DNA from: Neckera pumila
Taxonomy: Eukaryota; Streptophyta; Bryopsida; Hypnales; Neckeraceae
Reading direction: 5' to 3'
DNA: 64,000 nucleotides
Assembly (NCBI GenBank): GCA_963969595.1
Contig: OZ018417.1
Coordinates: forward strand, 4,094,501-4,158,500
How positions within the stretch are numbered: the stretch's first letter is position 1; each line of letters opens with the position of its first letter. A program made the translations under genes and the position numbers. Under the pieces are notes generated by a model. The model saw nothing but the letters and a program-made list of their open reading frames with translations, had not been told where the DNA came from and did no database searches. Below, one piece after another: positions 44,842 to 54,981 of this stretch.

Positions 44842-45268
44842 ATGACAACGGCAAGGTAATGCCCCATGCCCTTTTACATCTTACAAGTAGCAATTGGTTG
44901 GTTCCTTGCTACGCTTCTATTTTTAATTACAAAGTACAAAGAACATTGGGCCCAAATACAAGCTAGAGATTGTTTATGGTTCCATTTTTTTACTATAGTT
45001 GAATTGATGCATATAGCACAAGTGAATGGTATATGAATTTTATTTATTTATTATGAGTGTCATCTCAAAGAGAGCACAAACTCCGCGGTTCTAATATGAT
45101 TGTTTGTTTCTTGGTTGAATGATTTGTAGGAGGTTGTCCATGCTTTTGCTTGTGACCGTGCTTGTAGCAAGCACTTGCTTTTCAAATGTGGCGTACGGAG
45201 AAGTTCTAGGCAAGACTTTAAGGATTACCAAATTGCAAGAGGAGTCCAAAGTGGGGACATCCATCTAG
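44842..45268 (+). CDS. Probable small secreted peptide precursor (two exons, 50 aa)
   Basis: Exon 1 is 44,842-44,855 (ATG ACA ACG GCA AG) ending at a GTAATG donor. The intron is 44,856-45,129 and ends TTTGTAG. Exon 2 runs 45,130-45,268 with stop TAG. The spliced product starts MTTARRLSMLLLVTVLVAST and continues with a Cys-Phe and Asn-Val-Ala-Tyr-Gly stretch: basic n-region, hydrophobic core and A-x-G-like cleavage region, a classical signal peptide. The mature part is about 22 residues (EVLGKTLRITKLQEES followed by a short tail) with no cysteines. The ATG sits in CACCATGAC, a good plant start context, and a TATA box precedes it. The 3' UTR appears split by the solo LTR at 45,411. It could instead be the signal-peptide exons of a larger, truncated cysteine-rich peptide gene. 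It is inferred from gene structure only; the family is not recognised. Confidence 0.55.
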
Positions 45269-45962
45269 ACCATGATTCTAGCAAATAAGATTCTAGCAAT
45301 TAATTGTTGGGTCAAAAGTTCGGTTGTTGGGCTTGACGCCTTGACCCTTGGTGGTTGCAAGTCATTGATAGTGGAAGAGTGGTTGGATAGCCAATTTTGA
45401 TGTGGAGTGCTGTCGCAACCAAAATTTTTGGTTTAACTTTGCTTACCTAAAAGTTGGAACAGAGACGAGTAATTAGGATCTGGATCCTGCTAGGAGGCAG
45501 AAGAAGACTGAAGATAGATGAAGCTAATCTAGTAAGGGGTAAATTGGATATGATCTGGTCAGAATATTAGTACTCAGGAGCAAAATCACATCCGGAACTT
45601 ATCTCGGATCGGATTAGGGTTGAACCGGATTGGTATGGACCGAACCGGAAAAGGTCATGATGATCAGTCAGGGATCCTGGGACTGTATAAAGGCTAGTCA
45701 TTCCCATTTTCACTCCTTTACTTTCCTCAAGTTTTGGAGGTGATCTTAAGCACTTTAACACCTTCATCTGTGCCAAAGCCATTGTATGAGTGTAAACTTC
45801 AGGCCGGATACATCAAAGTGCAGGAGAGGTCAAACTTGTATGGGCTGCAAGTTTTGTGTTGTCTTCCGGTTGAGATCGAACGAGAAGAAGTGAGGAACGG
45901 GACGTGTGGCTAGGAGAGAGTGAGGTAACGACCGGGAAGGGTCCAGTTAGCAGTCCGTGTCC

Positions 45963-46727
45963 ATGCCTCTACTTTGTAGGAATAGACCGGGAGCGCCTAA
46001 TTCCTCCTCCAAGATTAAGCTCTGGAAAGTAGTTTCGGTCGTCCCTTCCGAGGAACCGGCGAGGACCGAGCTCATGGAGGATCTCAACACGATGGGCTAT
46101 TTGGTATTAATGGATAAACCATGGGGGTTTAGGGAGGAGCGGATGGTGAGAGAGCTCAAGGGGAAACTGTTGAATCAGTTCGACAACACTATCCGGGGGC
46201 GCCCAACCGAGTGGGAAGAAGAGAGGTGGAGGGAAGTCTACAACTTTCGGTTGGGAGGTTCCAACATGGCAAGAGGGAGGGCAAAGTTCATCCATGACAA
46301 GTTTCATGGAGAATCGAGCAGCAAGGACGGATACGCGGTTGCGGATTGCAAAAGCAACCGTCACCTCCGTCTTCTCCAGTTCTTGGTTCCAATCATCCAC
46401 CCGGAGAAGCCGACAAGGGTGACGATGACCATCAACAATACCATTGTTGGTTCTCTGAGCGGGGAATGGAAAGTGAATTGGGCCCGGATCTTTTGCGATT
46501 TGGTGTCCCAGCTTGTGACGAGGGTTGGAAAGAGTAGGGTCACTCCTTTGAGTCCCTATCTCTTTCACCTCTACCAGCGCAACCAACTCCTCACGGATAC
46601 GGAGGAGAAGATGTGGAACATTCAAGAATCTATCCTGAAGTGCGGGGAGTTGGGTTTGGATGACAAGCCGGAGGACGCAACCGGATCCGAACCCAAGACG
46701 GAAGAAAAAGATGAGGAGGAGCTGTAG
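45963..46727 (+). CDS. LTR-encoded protein, best-preserved N-terminal half (copy C)
   Basis: The frame is open from ATG 45,963 (the Met equivalent to 1,309 and 18,774) for 254 codons. It gives the clean version of the conserved domain: LVLMDKPWGFREERMVREL, EEERWREVYNF, FIHDKFHGESSSKDGYAVAD, VNWARIFCDLVSQLV, TPLSPYLFHLYQRNQLL, then an acidic tail. The stop TAG (46,725-46,727) is contributed by the first bases of the nested LTR at 46,723, so the original protein continued into the coiled-coil half now found from 47,566. The domain has no motif I can name. Because three LTR copies share the same frame with many silent-looking differences, past selection is plausible but not demonstrated here. 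Confidence 0.6.
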   Translation: MPLLCRNRPGAPNSSSKIKLWKVVSVVPSEEPARTELMEDLNTMGYLVLMDKPWGFREERMVRELKGKLLNQFDNTIRGRPTEWEEERWREVYNFRLGGSNMARGRAKFIHDKFHGESSSKDGYAVADCKSNRHLRLLQFLVPIIHPEKPTRVTMTINNTIVGSLSGEWKVNWARIFCDLVSQLVTRVGKSRVTPLSPYLFHLYQRNQLLTDTEEKMWNIQESILKCGELGLDDKPEDATGSEPKTEEKDEEEL

Positions 46728-47560
46728 TCGGCATTTTAAGTTTTGGTTTAGGTGATTGGTTCTTTTTGTAGTTATATTATATTTTTTACCAATCAATAGA
46801 GTAGTTGTAGATGATTACTATTGTTAGCTGCCAATTGAAATCAATTTTGTACATTGGTGAGATGTAAATGGGTTTTAATGACCAATTGGTAGTTATTTGT
46901 TGAGATTCCAATGGTTGTCAAGTGGCTAGCTATTTAGGCTGGGATGTTACCGATTGGAATTTAGTTGTCCTCGGTGAAGTAGGTGCTCCTTCAATTGCTA
47001 GAAGTAAAGCAATTGTGTTTTTGTAACTTTGTGTCAATTTAATAGAAAGCAAAGGATTTGCAATGGTGAGTGTTTGATTACTTGTGTGTATGATTAGAAA
47101 TGTGTCTGTATAGATGTGTATGGAATTTGGAAACTGTATATGTTATCAATTGGATTTAATAATAGAAGAATTAAAGGATAAAAAAAATTGTAATGAGTAG
47201 AACAACAAGAAGTGTAAGTTTTGATATATAAAAAGCATATAAAGAAAACTATGAGAATAAAAATGATGGAAGAATCAAAGTTGTAAAATTAAAAGAAACC
47301 AATTGAAAATTTGGAATAAATTCAAGGAGTGTATTCAATTAGTAGTGGAAGACTTTGGATGATTGAATTATGGATAAATTTTACTAAAACTAAAACAAAT
47401 TGATACAATAGGATGAATAGACTAAATTTAATATCTTACAATTGAGCATTAATAGGTTACATAGAATTCCAATTAGAAATATTCTACCTCCTAGAGTTCG
47501 AACTTATTTTCCAATATGTGTTTTAATTTGTTTGAACAATTAATTAAAAACCTATTCACA
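46723..47560 (+). mobile_element. Solo LTR, 838 bp, TSD GGAGC, nested in copy C
   Basis: It begins TGTAGTCGG and ends CCTATTCACA (TG...CA), with GGAGC at 46,718-46,722 and 47,561-47,565, exactly where the sister LTRs read through. It contains many CCAATTGG-like words, recalling the 1.79-kb insert at 29 kb. No coding sequence was seen. Confidence 0.85.
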
Positions 47561-47565
47561 GGAGC

Positions 47566-48834
47566 ACCTCAAGACAAGGAAGCAGATGAAGACGCCTCCT
47601 CCTCACAAGAGAGGAACCCCTCCTGCCAACTAAACCGGAAATGGAGATATCGGAGGCTGAAGACCCGAATGATCCGTTCAATCAGCTGACCGTTATTCTT
47701 TGCGGAATTCATAGGGATTGGGAGATCAAGAGGAGGATCCTCGCTAGTATCGAAAAGCTGGTGGGTGCGTCGGGAGATAGCAAGCTACTGGTAAGGTGGC
47801 ACAGTACATTTCCAATCCGGATGAGCACCGGAAGCAGGAGGCGGAGATTTGTCGGCTTCAAGAGGAAGTCAACACTCTGAAGGCAGAGATAGTCGCCTTC
47901 AAATAGGACAAGACAACAGACCGGGAAATGGCGGACGCAACCCGGAAGGTGGCCGAGACAGTGAAGGCCACCCTTGCAGAGTCCAGATCCGCCGCTGTCA
48001 AGGCGGAATTATTTGATAAAGGAATACATAAAGAGAAGAAGGTATCAACACCATATTCACTAAAATGAGACTTTTCCATTGAAATGAGAGTTAATTTAAA
48101 GAAAACTCAACAAATTTTTTTATGTCAATTCAGCTAAAATTGAAAGGTTCAATGTTATTTTAACTCGTTTCAAGTTAAAGTCACATAAAACCTTTCAGAT
48201 TTGATCTACAATTGAAAGATTTTATGTCAATTTTACTCGAATCGAGTTAAAATAACATTAAACATTTCAGATTCTACCTAAAATTGAAAGGTTTTGTGTC
48301 AATTTAACTTGAATCAAGTTGAAATGACATAAAACCTTTTAGATTTTACCTAAAATTGAAAGGTTTTATATCAATTCAACCCAAAACTCTCATTTTAATG
48401 GAAATTGATGATTTAAGTTGAGATCAACTAAACTATTTTGAGAGGTCCTCAATCTCTCATTTTAATGAATATGGTATTTATCCAGGTGGAAGTGGCAACG
48501 GTGGCGGCCAAGGAGGCAGCCAACCGCATGGACATCAACGGCCAGAAGCTGAACGGGTCCATGTACTCCCGGGAGATTCAACTTTCGAGCTTCTCGCTGC
48601 CGAGTTCGTTTACAGATGGAGGATCAAACCGAGGGAGCCCAAGGATCAGACTCCCGAGTCAAAGAAGAGTCAACAAATGACTGGGCTTGGACAACAATTC
48701 ATTTGGATTCATTGCCAAGATCAGATTTTTCGGATCCTGCTGCCGGGGAGCGGAGCAGGAACTTGACCAAGGTTTTCAACCAACTGCCCGCGGAACCCAA
48801 GAGTCCTACATTGGGTGGGGGAGTTGCAAGGTAG
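47566..48834 (+). pseudogene. LTR-encoded protein, C-terminal half (copy C), broken
   Basis: This is the continuation of 45,963-46,727 after the nested LTR. Recognisable parts are DPFNQLTVIL, the coiled-coil segment (about 47,835-47,960, with a TAG at about 47,905), the segment before a MITE at 48,047, then, after loss of about 42 bases present in other copies, KLNGSMYSREI, PAEPKSPTLGGG and the stop TAG near 48,832. Frameshifts are present around 47,790 and elsewhere. It is not functional. Confidence 0.65.
48047..48478 (+). mobile_element. MITE with three tandem palindromes, TSD TATC
   Basis: The inverted ends are AACACCATATTCACTAAAAT and, inverted, AATACCATATTCATTAAAAT; TATC flanks both sides (48,043-48,046 and 48,479-48,482). 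Inside, palindromes of about 56 bp lie at 48,142-48,197, 48,214-48,269 and 48,286-48,341, period 72, plus a partial fourth. The superfamily is unclear. Confidence 0.75.
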
Positions 48835-49941
48835 GTAGGTAGGAATGTAAATTTTATAAGATAATTAGGACCGGATCAGATGTTGATCCGGTCTGGCCGG
48901 TTAAATTTGGACCTTGATGTTTTGCGAGGATTTTCGGGGGCCTTTTTGCCTTTGTAAATTAAATTGTATATAAGTCATCCCCTGCTTGGGAGCTAGGAGT
49001 CTTTTTGCTCAAATTTTATTTGTGTCTTCTCTTGGCTTTTTGTTGTGTGTCTCTTGTGTATGGCAAGGTTGTGTGGTGAGGAGTTAGGAAGGCGCATGCT
49101 GGTTTGGGGGTGATTTCTCCATTTGGTGTTCTTGTTTTGATCTTATGTGCAAGTGAGCAGGTTGTGAAAGAATTGGGAATGGATTCAGTTCCTTTGCACT
49201 TCTAAGGTTTAGGATTTCAGGCAAGACAGCTGTTCTTAGGCTAGGCGGATAGGGAGGGATTCCTTAGTCGCGCTAGAACTCCTGGGTGGGAAATTTTGGT
49301 TGAGTGTCCGATCTCCTGAGAGATTTCGCTGCCTTAGTTGGCAAACGGAAGAACTTCAGTTGATGTTGGAACGGACAGGTACACTTGTACCCGCTTGACT
49401 TCGAATAGACGGAACTTGGCGCTAAGGTCGTTGTAATATGAGAGGATTGTACGGGGGGTCTTTGTATGACCGGTGATCTGGAGAGTTCTTTGGATTGCTG
49501 TGAAGGATCAAACCGGATGCGGATTAGTATAGGAGATTGGAAGGTAGAAAAGTGGGTCTTCAGCCACTATAAGTCACGGAAGGAGTGGCGGGCCTGCCAC
49601 TCTCAAAAGCAAGCGGCGAACCCTCTGATGGTGAAACAGAGGTAAGACTAAATTGGATGAGTGTAGGAGTAAATAGGAGTTGGTCAAACCGGATCAGATA
49701 GTTGGCCGGATCGGGAAAGGAGTAGAGGGTTTTGATTGTAGTTTTTGGTGTTGTGGTGTTTCTGGTTGTGGTGTTAAGACTGGAAGAGGAAATATAGATA
49801 CTGGCTGAACTTAGAGACCAAATAAGGTTAGATACTTCGCAGAATCTTGCGGGTTTGATCTTTAGAGTCACTTTGTTATACTTTAGAGTGGTTTTTGGTA
49901 GTATTACTGGGAATTTGCTTGCCCTGTGCTGCTACAAGTGC

Positions 49942-50740
49942 GCTCTTCTTTTTGTGTGCTAATGCTCCACATTGCTAGATACCAAGTTGCATTTGCGTTT
50001 GATAGAGTGAATGAGCTTCAAGAGGTAGAAGGCCCACCTTCTACCTAGGCTACTTTAGGTAGTCTTGTAAATATGTGCATATGGACCAAACTAAATAAAA
50101 GACATAATGAACCTTCTATATCTCTCTCTCTCTATATATATGTGTGTGTGTATGTGTGTGTGTATTTAGGTGTCTTTTTAGATTTTTTTTATTGTAGTTG
50201 GTAACTAAGTCCTCTAGCATCTTTTTGTGCTACTTCACAACTTTTGCTGGTTCAGTTTGGACATTTGGATGGCCTTCTTTTGAAAAAATTGTTGAAAGTT
50301 TTGAAAGATTTTGTTCTCGAACATAATATATTGAGAAATTTTTAGCAGCCTCAACAATACATTGCTATTTTTTCCAAGTTGTTGAAAAGTCTTATGGTAC
50401 CTCGGTGTGAGACTTCATTTCAATTCTTGCATTTGCTAGTTTCATGGCTCTAATTATTGGGATGATTGCAGAAACACTTGTTGATTATGTCGTATTTTCA
50501 CAATTTTCAAGCCTTTATCACTAGAATACTTTAAAATTAAAATAATAATTTTCTTATTTTTTAATTAATATAGCCAATGTATACACCTTTAAGGAGATTG
50601 TGCCCTAGAAAGATATAGTCTAGAAAAATTCTCTAAGCAAGATAATTAAAAAAATGCGAGGCCTACAAAAAATAGGTGTTTCGACGTTTTAATTTTAAAA
50701 AATGAATAACAATTGTCCATATGTAACCACTCTATGAAAT
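49942..50740 (+). other. Probable displaced 3' UTR of the peptide gene, then AT-rich DNA
   Basis: Just beyond the solo LTR is a strong hairpin (AGGTAGAAGG at 50,023-50,032, CCTTCTACCT at 50,037-50,046) and AATAAA at 50,094-50,099, consistent with a polyadenylation region that originally followed 45,410. A CT/TA/TG microsatellite lies at about 50,118-50,165. Nothing is recognised after that. Confidence 0.35.
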
Positions 50741-51250
50741 GGTCATTCACCAAAAAAATACCAAAATTTATTTTATATGTTTCAAAATGCAAGCAAAAAG
50801 AAGATCACTTTATAGACTTTTATATAATATAGAATTAACTGTTTAAAAAGCTCTTTGAATTATAGATGCTAGTCTACTATGACCATCTTTCTGCAAAATA
50901 TAAGCTCTAAATTTGTTTTTTGGGGTCAAAAATAGCACTACCTTAATTCCTCCAAAATTGACAAGTGCGACAATCAATTAAGGGTTATTTCAGATAGTAC
51001 ATAGCATTTTTGAAAAATAGAATGAAGTTAGACAAATAAGTAATAGTCATGAATACCTTGCTTATAAACTTTGAGTCTTTTGGAGCCATAATATTCACCC
51101 ACTGTTAAGCCCTTTACTACTTTACCAATTTTTAGGGTATTTTATTTCTCTATACAGGCATACACTTTAGAATTTTTCATCCATATACTTTCAAAAGTTT
51201 CTATGATTATCTTTGAGGAAGTTATATCCCTCATCACTATGAATTTAAGC
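50740..51250 (+). repeat. Old repeat, partner at 43,990-44,640
   Basis: See the partner for shared blocks. It lies in the same orientation on the other side of the solo LTR. Confidence 0.5.
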
Positions 51251-51966
51251 TACAATGGATTTTTTCTCTCAAAATTATGCTTGAAAACACTCTAGTTTAC
51301 AAAATGAAATGGAATATAGTATAAATCTTTCTTACAATCATCCATCTATTTATTCCATTTCATACTTGCATGTAAGAACAATACCAGCCTATCCAAAAAA
51401 AAAATAATAATAAAATAAAACATAAAAAACTAATAGAATGCTAAAACAATTGAGCTCTTAAAACACTAGGCTTAATTACTCAAGGCCTAAAAAGACATAA
51501 TGTATCTTCATCAAATTTTCAATGGCAAATTCTAGATAGGATGAACAAACTCAATATTTTGTCAAGCAAAGACCCTAGTTTGTGAGTCTAAAAAGGGGAG
51601 ATTAAGATCTACAAGTGTACCTCTTGTGAGCCCAAGGATCTACTATGAAAAGGTTGCAAAAAATTTTAGTTTTTTTTAAAAGAAAATTGGACCAATTCAA
51701 GTAGTATTTCAAAGGAGTAGGGACCAATTGATCACAACTTCTTTTACCATGATATTTATAGAACTAAAATTTGACCAATGAATTAGGCACACCTTATGTT
51801 TTCTTTGTACATTTGTATTCATCTCGAAACAAGTATCTTGGGGAATATATGATTTCCTATCACTTCGCCAACAAGTGATAAGAAATTGTGTTTGCTCTTA
51901 GCTTCTTGGCTTTGAAATGAATGCAAGGAAATAATTTAGACTGGGTTGGATGTACGAACGGAATAT

Positions 51967-52096
51967 CACTAGTAGAAATCCGGGCCCAATTTCTTGTTTT
52001 GGTCGCATTGATCATCAACAAATTTTTGTTCATGAACAAAAATTTGTTGATGATCAACGCAACTAAAACAATAGATCGGGCCCGATTTTCTACTAG
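51967..52096. mobile_element. Foldback MITE, about 130 bp, near-perfect hairpin
   Basis: The arms begin CACTAGTAGAAATCCGGGCC and end CCCGATTTTCTACTAG and pair along about 65 bases with few mismatches around TTTTTGTTCATGAACAAAAA. TAT is on both sides. The terminus matches the element starting at 59,400. Confidence 0.85.
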
Positions 52097-52209
52097 TATG
52101 TAGAGTGTCTATCTTAACATTAGCACGTCCATTGGATTTTGCAATCCATTTGTAACAATCCCTAAAGAACCCATTCAAGTAGCATTTCTTAGCAACATTT
52201 TGTTTTTGG

Positions 52210-52980
52210 TCATCCATTTGGAAACAATATTTTCTTTCTTTTTATGAAATTTTCACAAGACATGTGGTCAATGAGTAGCTAAGACCAATTTAGCTAATTT
52301 TGGACTTATTCAAAAATTACAGATTCCTCTAATTGAAATTGTATTGGTTGATAGCCAACACTTGTCTTATTTTTATTTTCTTTAATTCTATTTAATTCAA
52401 AATAATGATTTTGGTCTATACTAGTTTAAAAATCTTCATTTGGAGCTTGGACTAAATACACATTATGATTTCATCATTCAAGTGTAGATTTTATGTTCTT
52501 TTTGGACTTTGGAAAGTCCAAAATTTGTTAAATTGGTAGCCTTTAAAGAACAATTATTTTGTTAGTATTTTAATTCTTTTATCAATTTTCATAACTATTG
52601 ACTACTTGGTAAAAAAGTTATTGTATGAAATGTAGTTTTCTTTAGAGCTCGGGCAATGTAGGCAATTTAAAAAAAAGGAATACATACATATGAAAAGTTG
52701 TGTATCATTACATTTTAGTTAATGATTATGAAAATTATAAGGAGTTTTAACATGCGGATAGTTATGGAATCTCTATTCTAAAATAAACTTTGAAGCCCTT
52801 TATTTAATTCAATTTTCAATATTTTGGAAGAAAAACAAAATCATAGGATGTAGATTGTTTATTACAAAAAAATGATTGTAACCATTGGAATTGGTATTTT
52901 TAAATTCCATAACTAAATTCTTAACAATTTTGTATTTCAACTTATTCTCTAATTTTTTTCTACTACTTTTTTAAGCATGA
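52210..52980 (-). repeat. TTAA-family element, partial reverse copy
   Basis: It contains CATAACTATTGACTACTTGG, GTTATTGTATGAAATGTAG and GGATAGTTATGGAATCTCTA as in the copy at 59.9-60.3 kb, but the ends are lost and unrelated sequence interrupts it near 52,290-52,560. Confidence 0.5.
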
Positions 52981-53263
52981 ATATGAAAAAAAATTTGTTG
53001 AAATTTTTTATAAGTATTCCCAACTTGTTTTGTCAATATATTGTGAAGAGTTGCAAGTTGTAGGATCTAGATGGTTTTGGGTAAAAAGTTTAAAAGACAA
53101 AATCTAACCATTTTTTGTCCCAAGTAACGGTGACCACTGCATTATTAAACAAAAATCTAACCATTTGGGAAGACTTAAAAATACTTCTTTTTGAAATCCA
53201 AGCATCATGATTTTGCAATTGGTAAGGTTTCTTATATTGAAATTTTAGGAGAGTGTACTCTAA

Positions 53264-54016
53264 TGTCCGGGAAGAACTGGCGGCTAATACAAAGTTAGCC
53301 GGTTGAAATGGTCAAAAAACCGGTTGAGCTTTGAAAGTGAAGGATAGAAAACCGGAGGAAAAATTGATAAGATAGGCAATCAACCGGTGTACATAAAAAA
53401 TTTGGAGGATAATTTACCCGCCTCAATTTATAATAGGGTGGATTTTAACCGGTTTGTTTTGTAAAAAGGAGGAGTTTAGCTGCTATACATGTAACGTAAG
53501 TGGCACATATCCGGGGTTAGGATAGGTCGGGTATTGGGATAAAGAGGCCGGGTATTGCATAAGGGGGTCAGTGGGACCAGTTGAGGACAGGGCCAGCTGG
53601 CCATAGGAGAATATTTAACAAGGGCAGCAGAGGATCCTTTTGAAGAAGGTGAAAATTTTGAACCCTAAACTTTGATTTCTGCAACCTTTTCAATGACCAT
53701 CCTTAATTCCATACTGCATGGGTTGGGAGGATTCTTGGCTTTCAGTTGGTGAAAGGCTATGCCAGGTTCAATTCTTGCCAAGAATGTAGTGTCTTTTTTA
53801 GATTGTAAACCGGCATTTTTTTGACATTAGAGGATTTTCACTTTTCAAATTTTCACTTGGAAGGAAATAGGCCGGTTACAAACTGATATGGGGGGCAAAA
53901 AACCGAAAAATTTCAGAGTTAAAAGGATGAAACCGGTGCCCTCTAAAAATAAACCGGACCATTATTGTAGAAGGAGGATATCTACTGGTAGAGCTCCAAA
54001 ATCTTCCCGAACGTTG
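53264..54016 (+). mobile_element. Mutator-like non-autonomous element, 11-bp TSD
   Basis: GTGTACTCTAA stands on both sides (53,253-53,263 and 54,017-54,027). Ends are TGTCCGGGAAGA and TCTTCCCGAACG, a short inverted repeat. The interior has several CCGGTT words and is less AT-rich than its surroundings. Duplications of 9-11 bp are the MULE hallmark; long inverted repeats are absent, so the class is not certain. Confidence 0.6.
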
Positions 54017-54060
54017 GTGTACTCTAACAAGTTAACTACAAGATCTTACGATTGGATTGA

Positions 54061-54981
54061 TTAACCCCTAAAGTGACTATGTAATCACCAAAAACGCTCC
54101 AAAACTGCCATTTCTAATACAACTACCAAATTTTTGGAAATTTGTTTTTTGACACATGTAACCGTAGGATCCTGTTGTATGATATTTTGAAAACATGTGG
54201 TATAAATTTCAGAAAATTCTACCGTGTGGATCATAAGATATAAGCATTCAAAGTCTTGAAAACCATTTTTTCAATCCTTCAAAAAACCAGGCAGCTGCAC
54301 TTTGCAAGCTCACTTTTCAATGAAAAAATCCCGATATTGGTGGTGCTTCTTTGAATTCAGTTTCCTATACAAGTTGTCTATATGATTGAAAAATTTCACA
54401 TCATTTGGAATTGTACAACATATAGGAAAAAAATAGTACATAGGAAGAAGCAAAAAATGATTCAAAATACTAAATTGTTAAAATTTTAATCATGGAATTT
54501 AAAAATGCCAATCCCAACGATTGTATTGTTGCATAATCAATCTACAACCTAGAATTTTATTTTTTTCCAAAAATATTGAAAACTGAGTTAAATAAACAAC
54601 TTTAAAGTCTTTTTTAGAGTTGAGAATCCATAACTGCCCGCAATTCAAAAAACCTCATAAGTTTTGACTTATTGATTGAAATGGAATGACTCAAAGCTTT
54701 TTAAGTATATATAAATTTAGAGAACCAATTGCAAAAAAAATTCTGGAAAAAATGATTTTTTTTTATCTGCCCAAATTGCCAAGTTACAAAAAAAAGTAAT
54801 ATATTAGGTTACAACTTTTGACTCGTATTTTGAAATGTCATGAAACTTGGTACACATGAAGATATTTGTTGCCTCCACCTTCTATTAAAATTTCTGCCTC
54901 AAATATGGATATCTCTAGTCACATGTACCTACCCAAAATTTCTAAATAGTCAAAAAATGCATGTTGGTCCTTTAAAGGTAA
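54061..54981 (+). mobile_element. TTAA-family element
   Basis: The left end is TTAACCCCTAAAG. The body is colinear with 10,761-11,692. The right end has decayed to TTTAAAGGTAA. Non-coding. Confidence 0.7.

Larger units (their letters stand above)
45411..49936 (+). mobile_element. Solo LTR of the gypsy family (copy C), TSD AGTGC
   Basis: It starts TGTCGCA and ends TGCTACA, with AGTGC at 45,406-45,410 and 49,937-49,941. No internal domain is present. Removing two nested inserts (46,723-47,565 and 48,047-48,482) leaves about 3,250 bp. This copy proves that the whole 3.3-kb unit, ORF included, is an LTR, because it transposed and then recombined as one block. Confidence 0.95.

Noticed and set aside
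50023..50046. Rho-independent terminator
   Set aside because: Stem-loop in plant nuclear DNA without a bacterial gene context; noted only as part of a possible 3' UTR.
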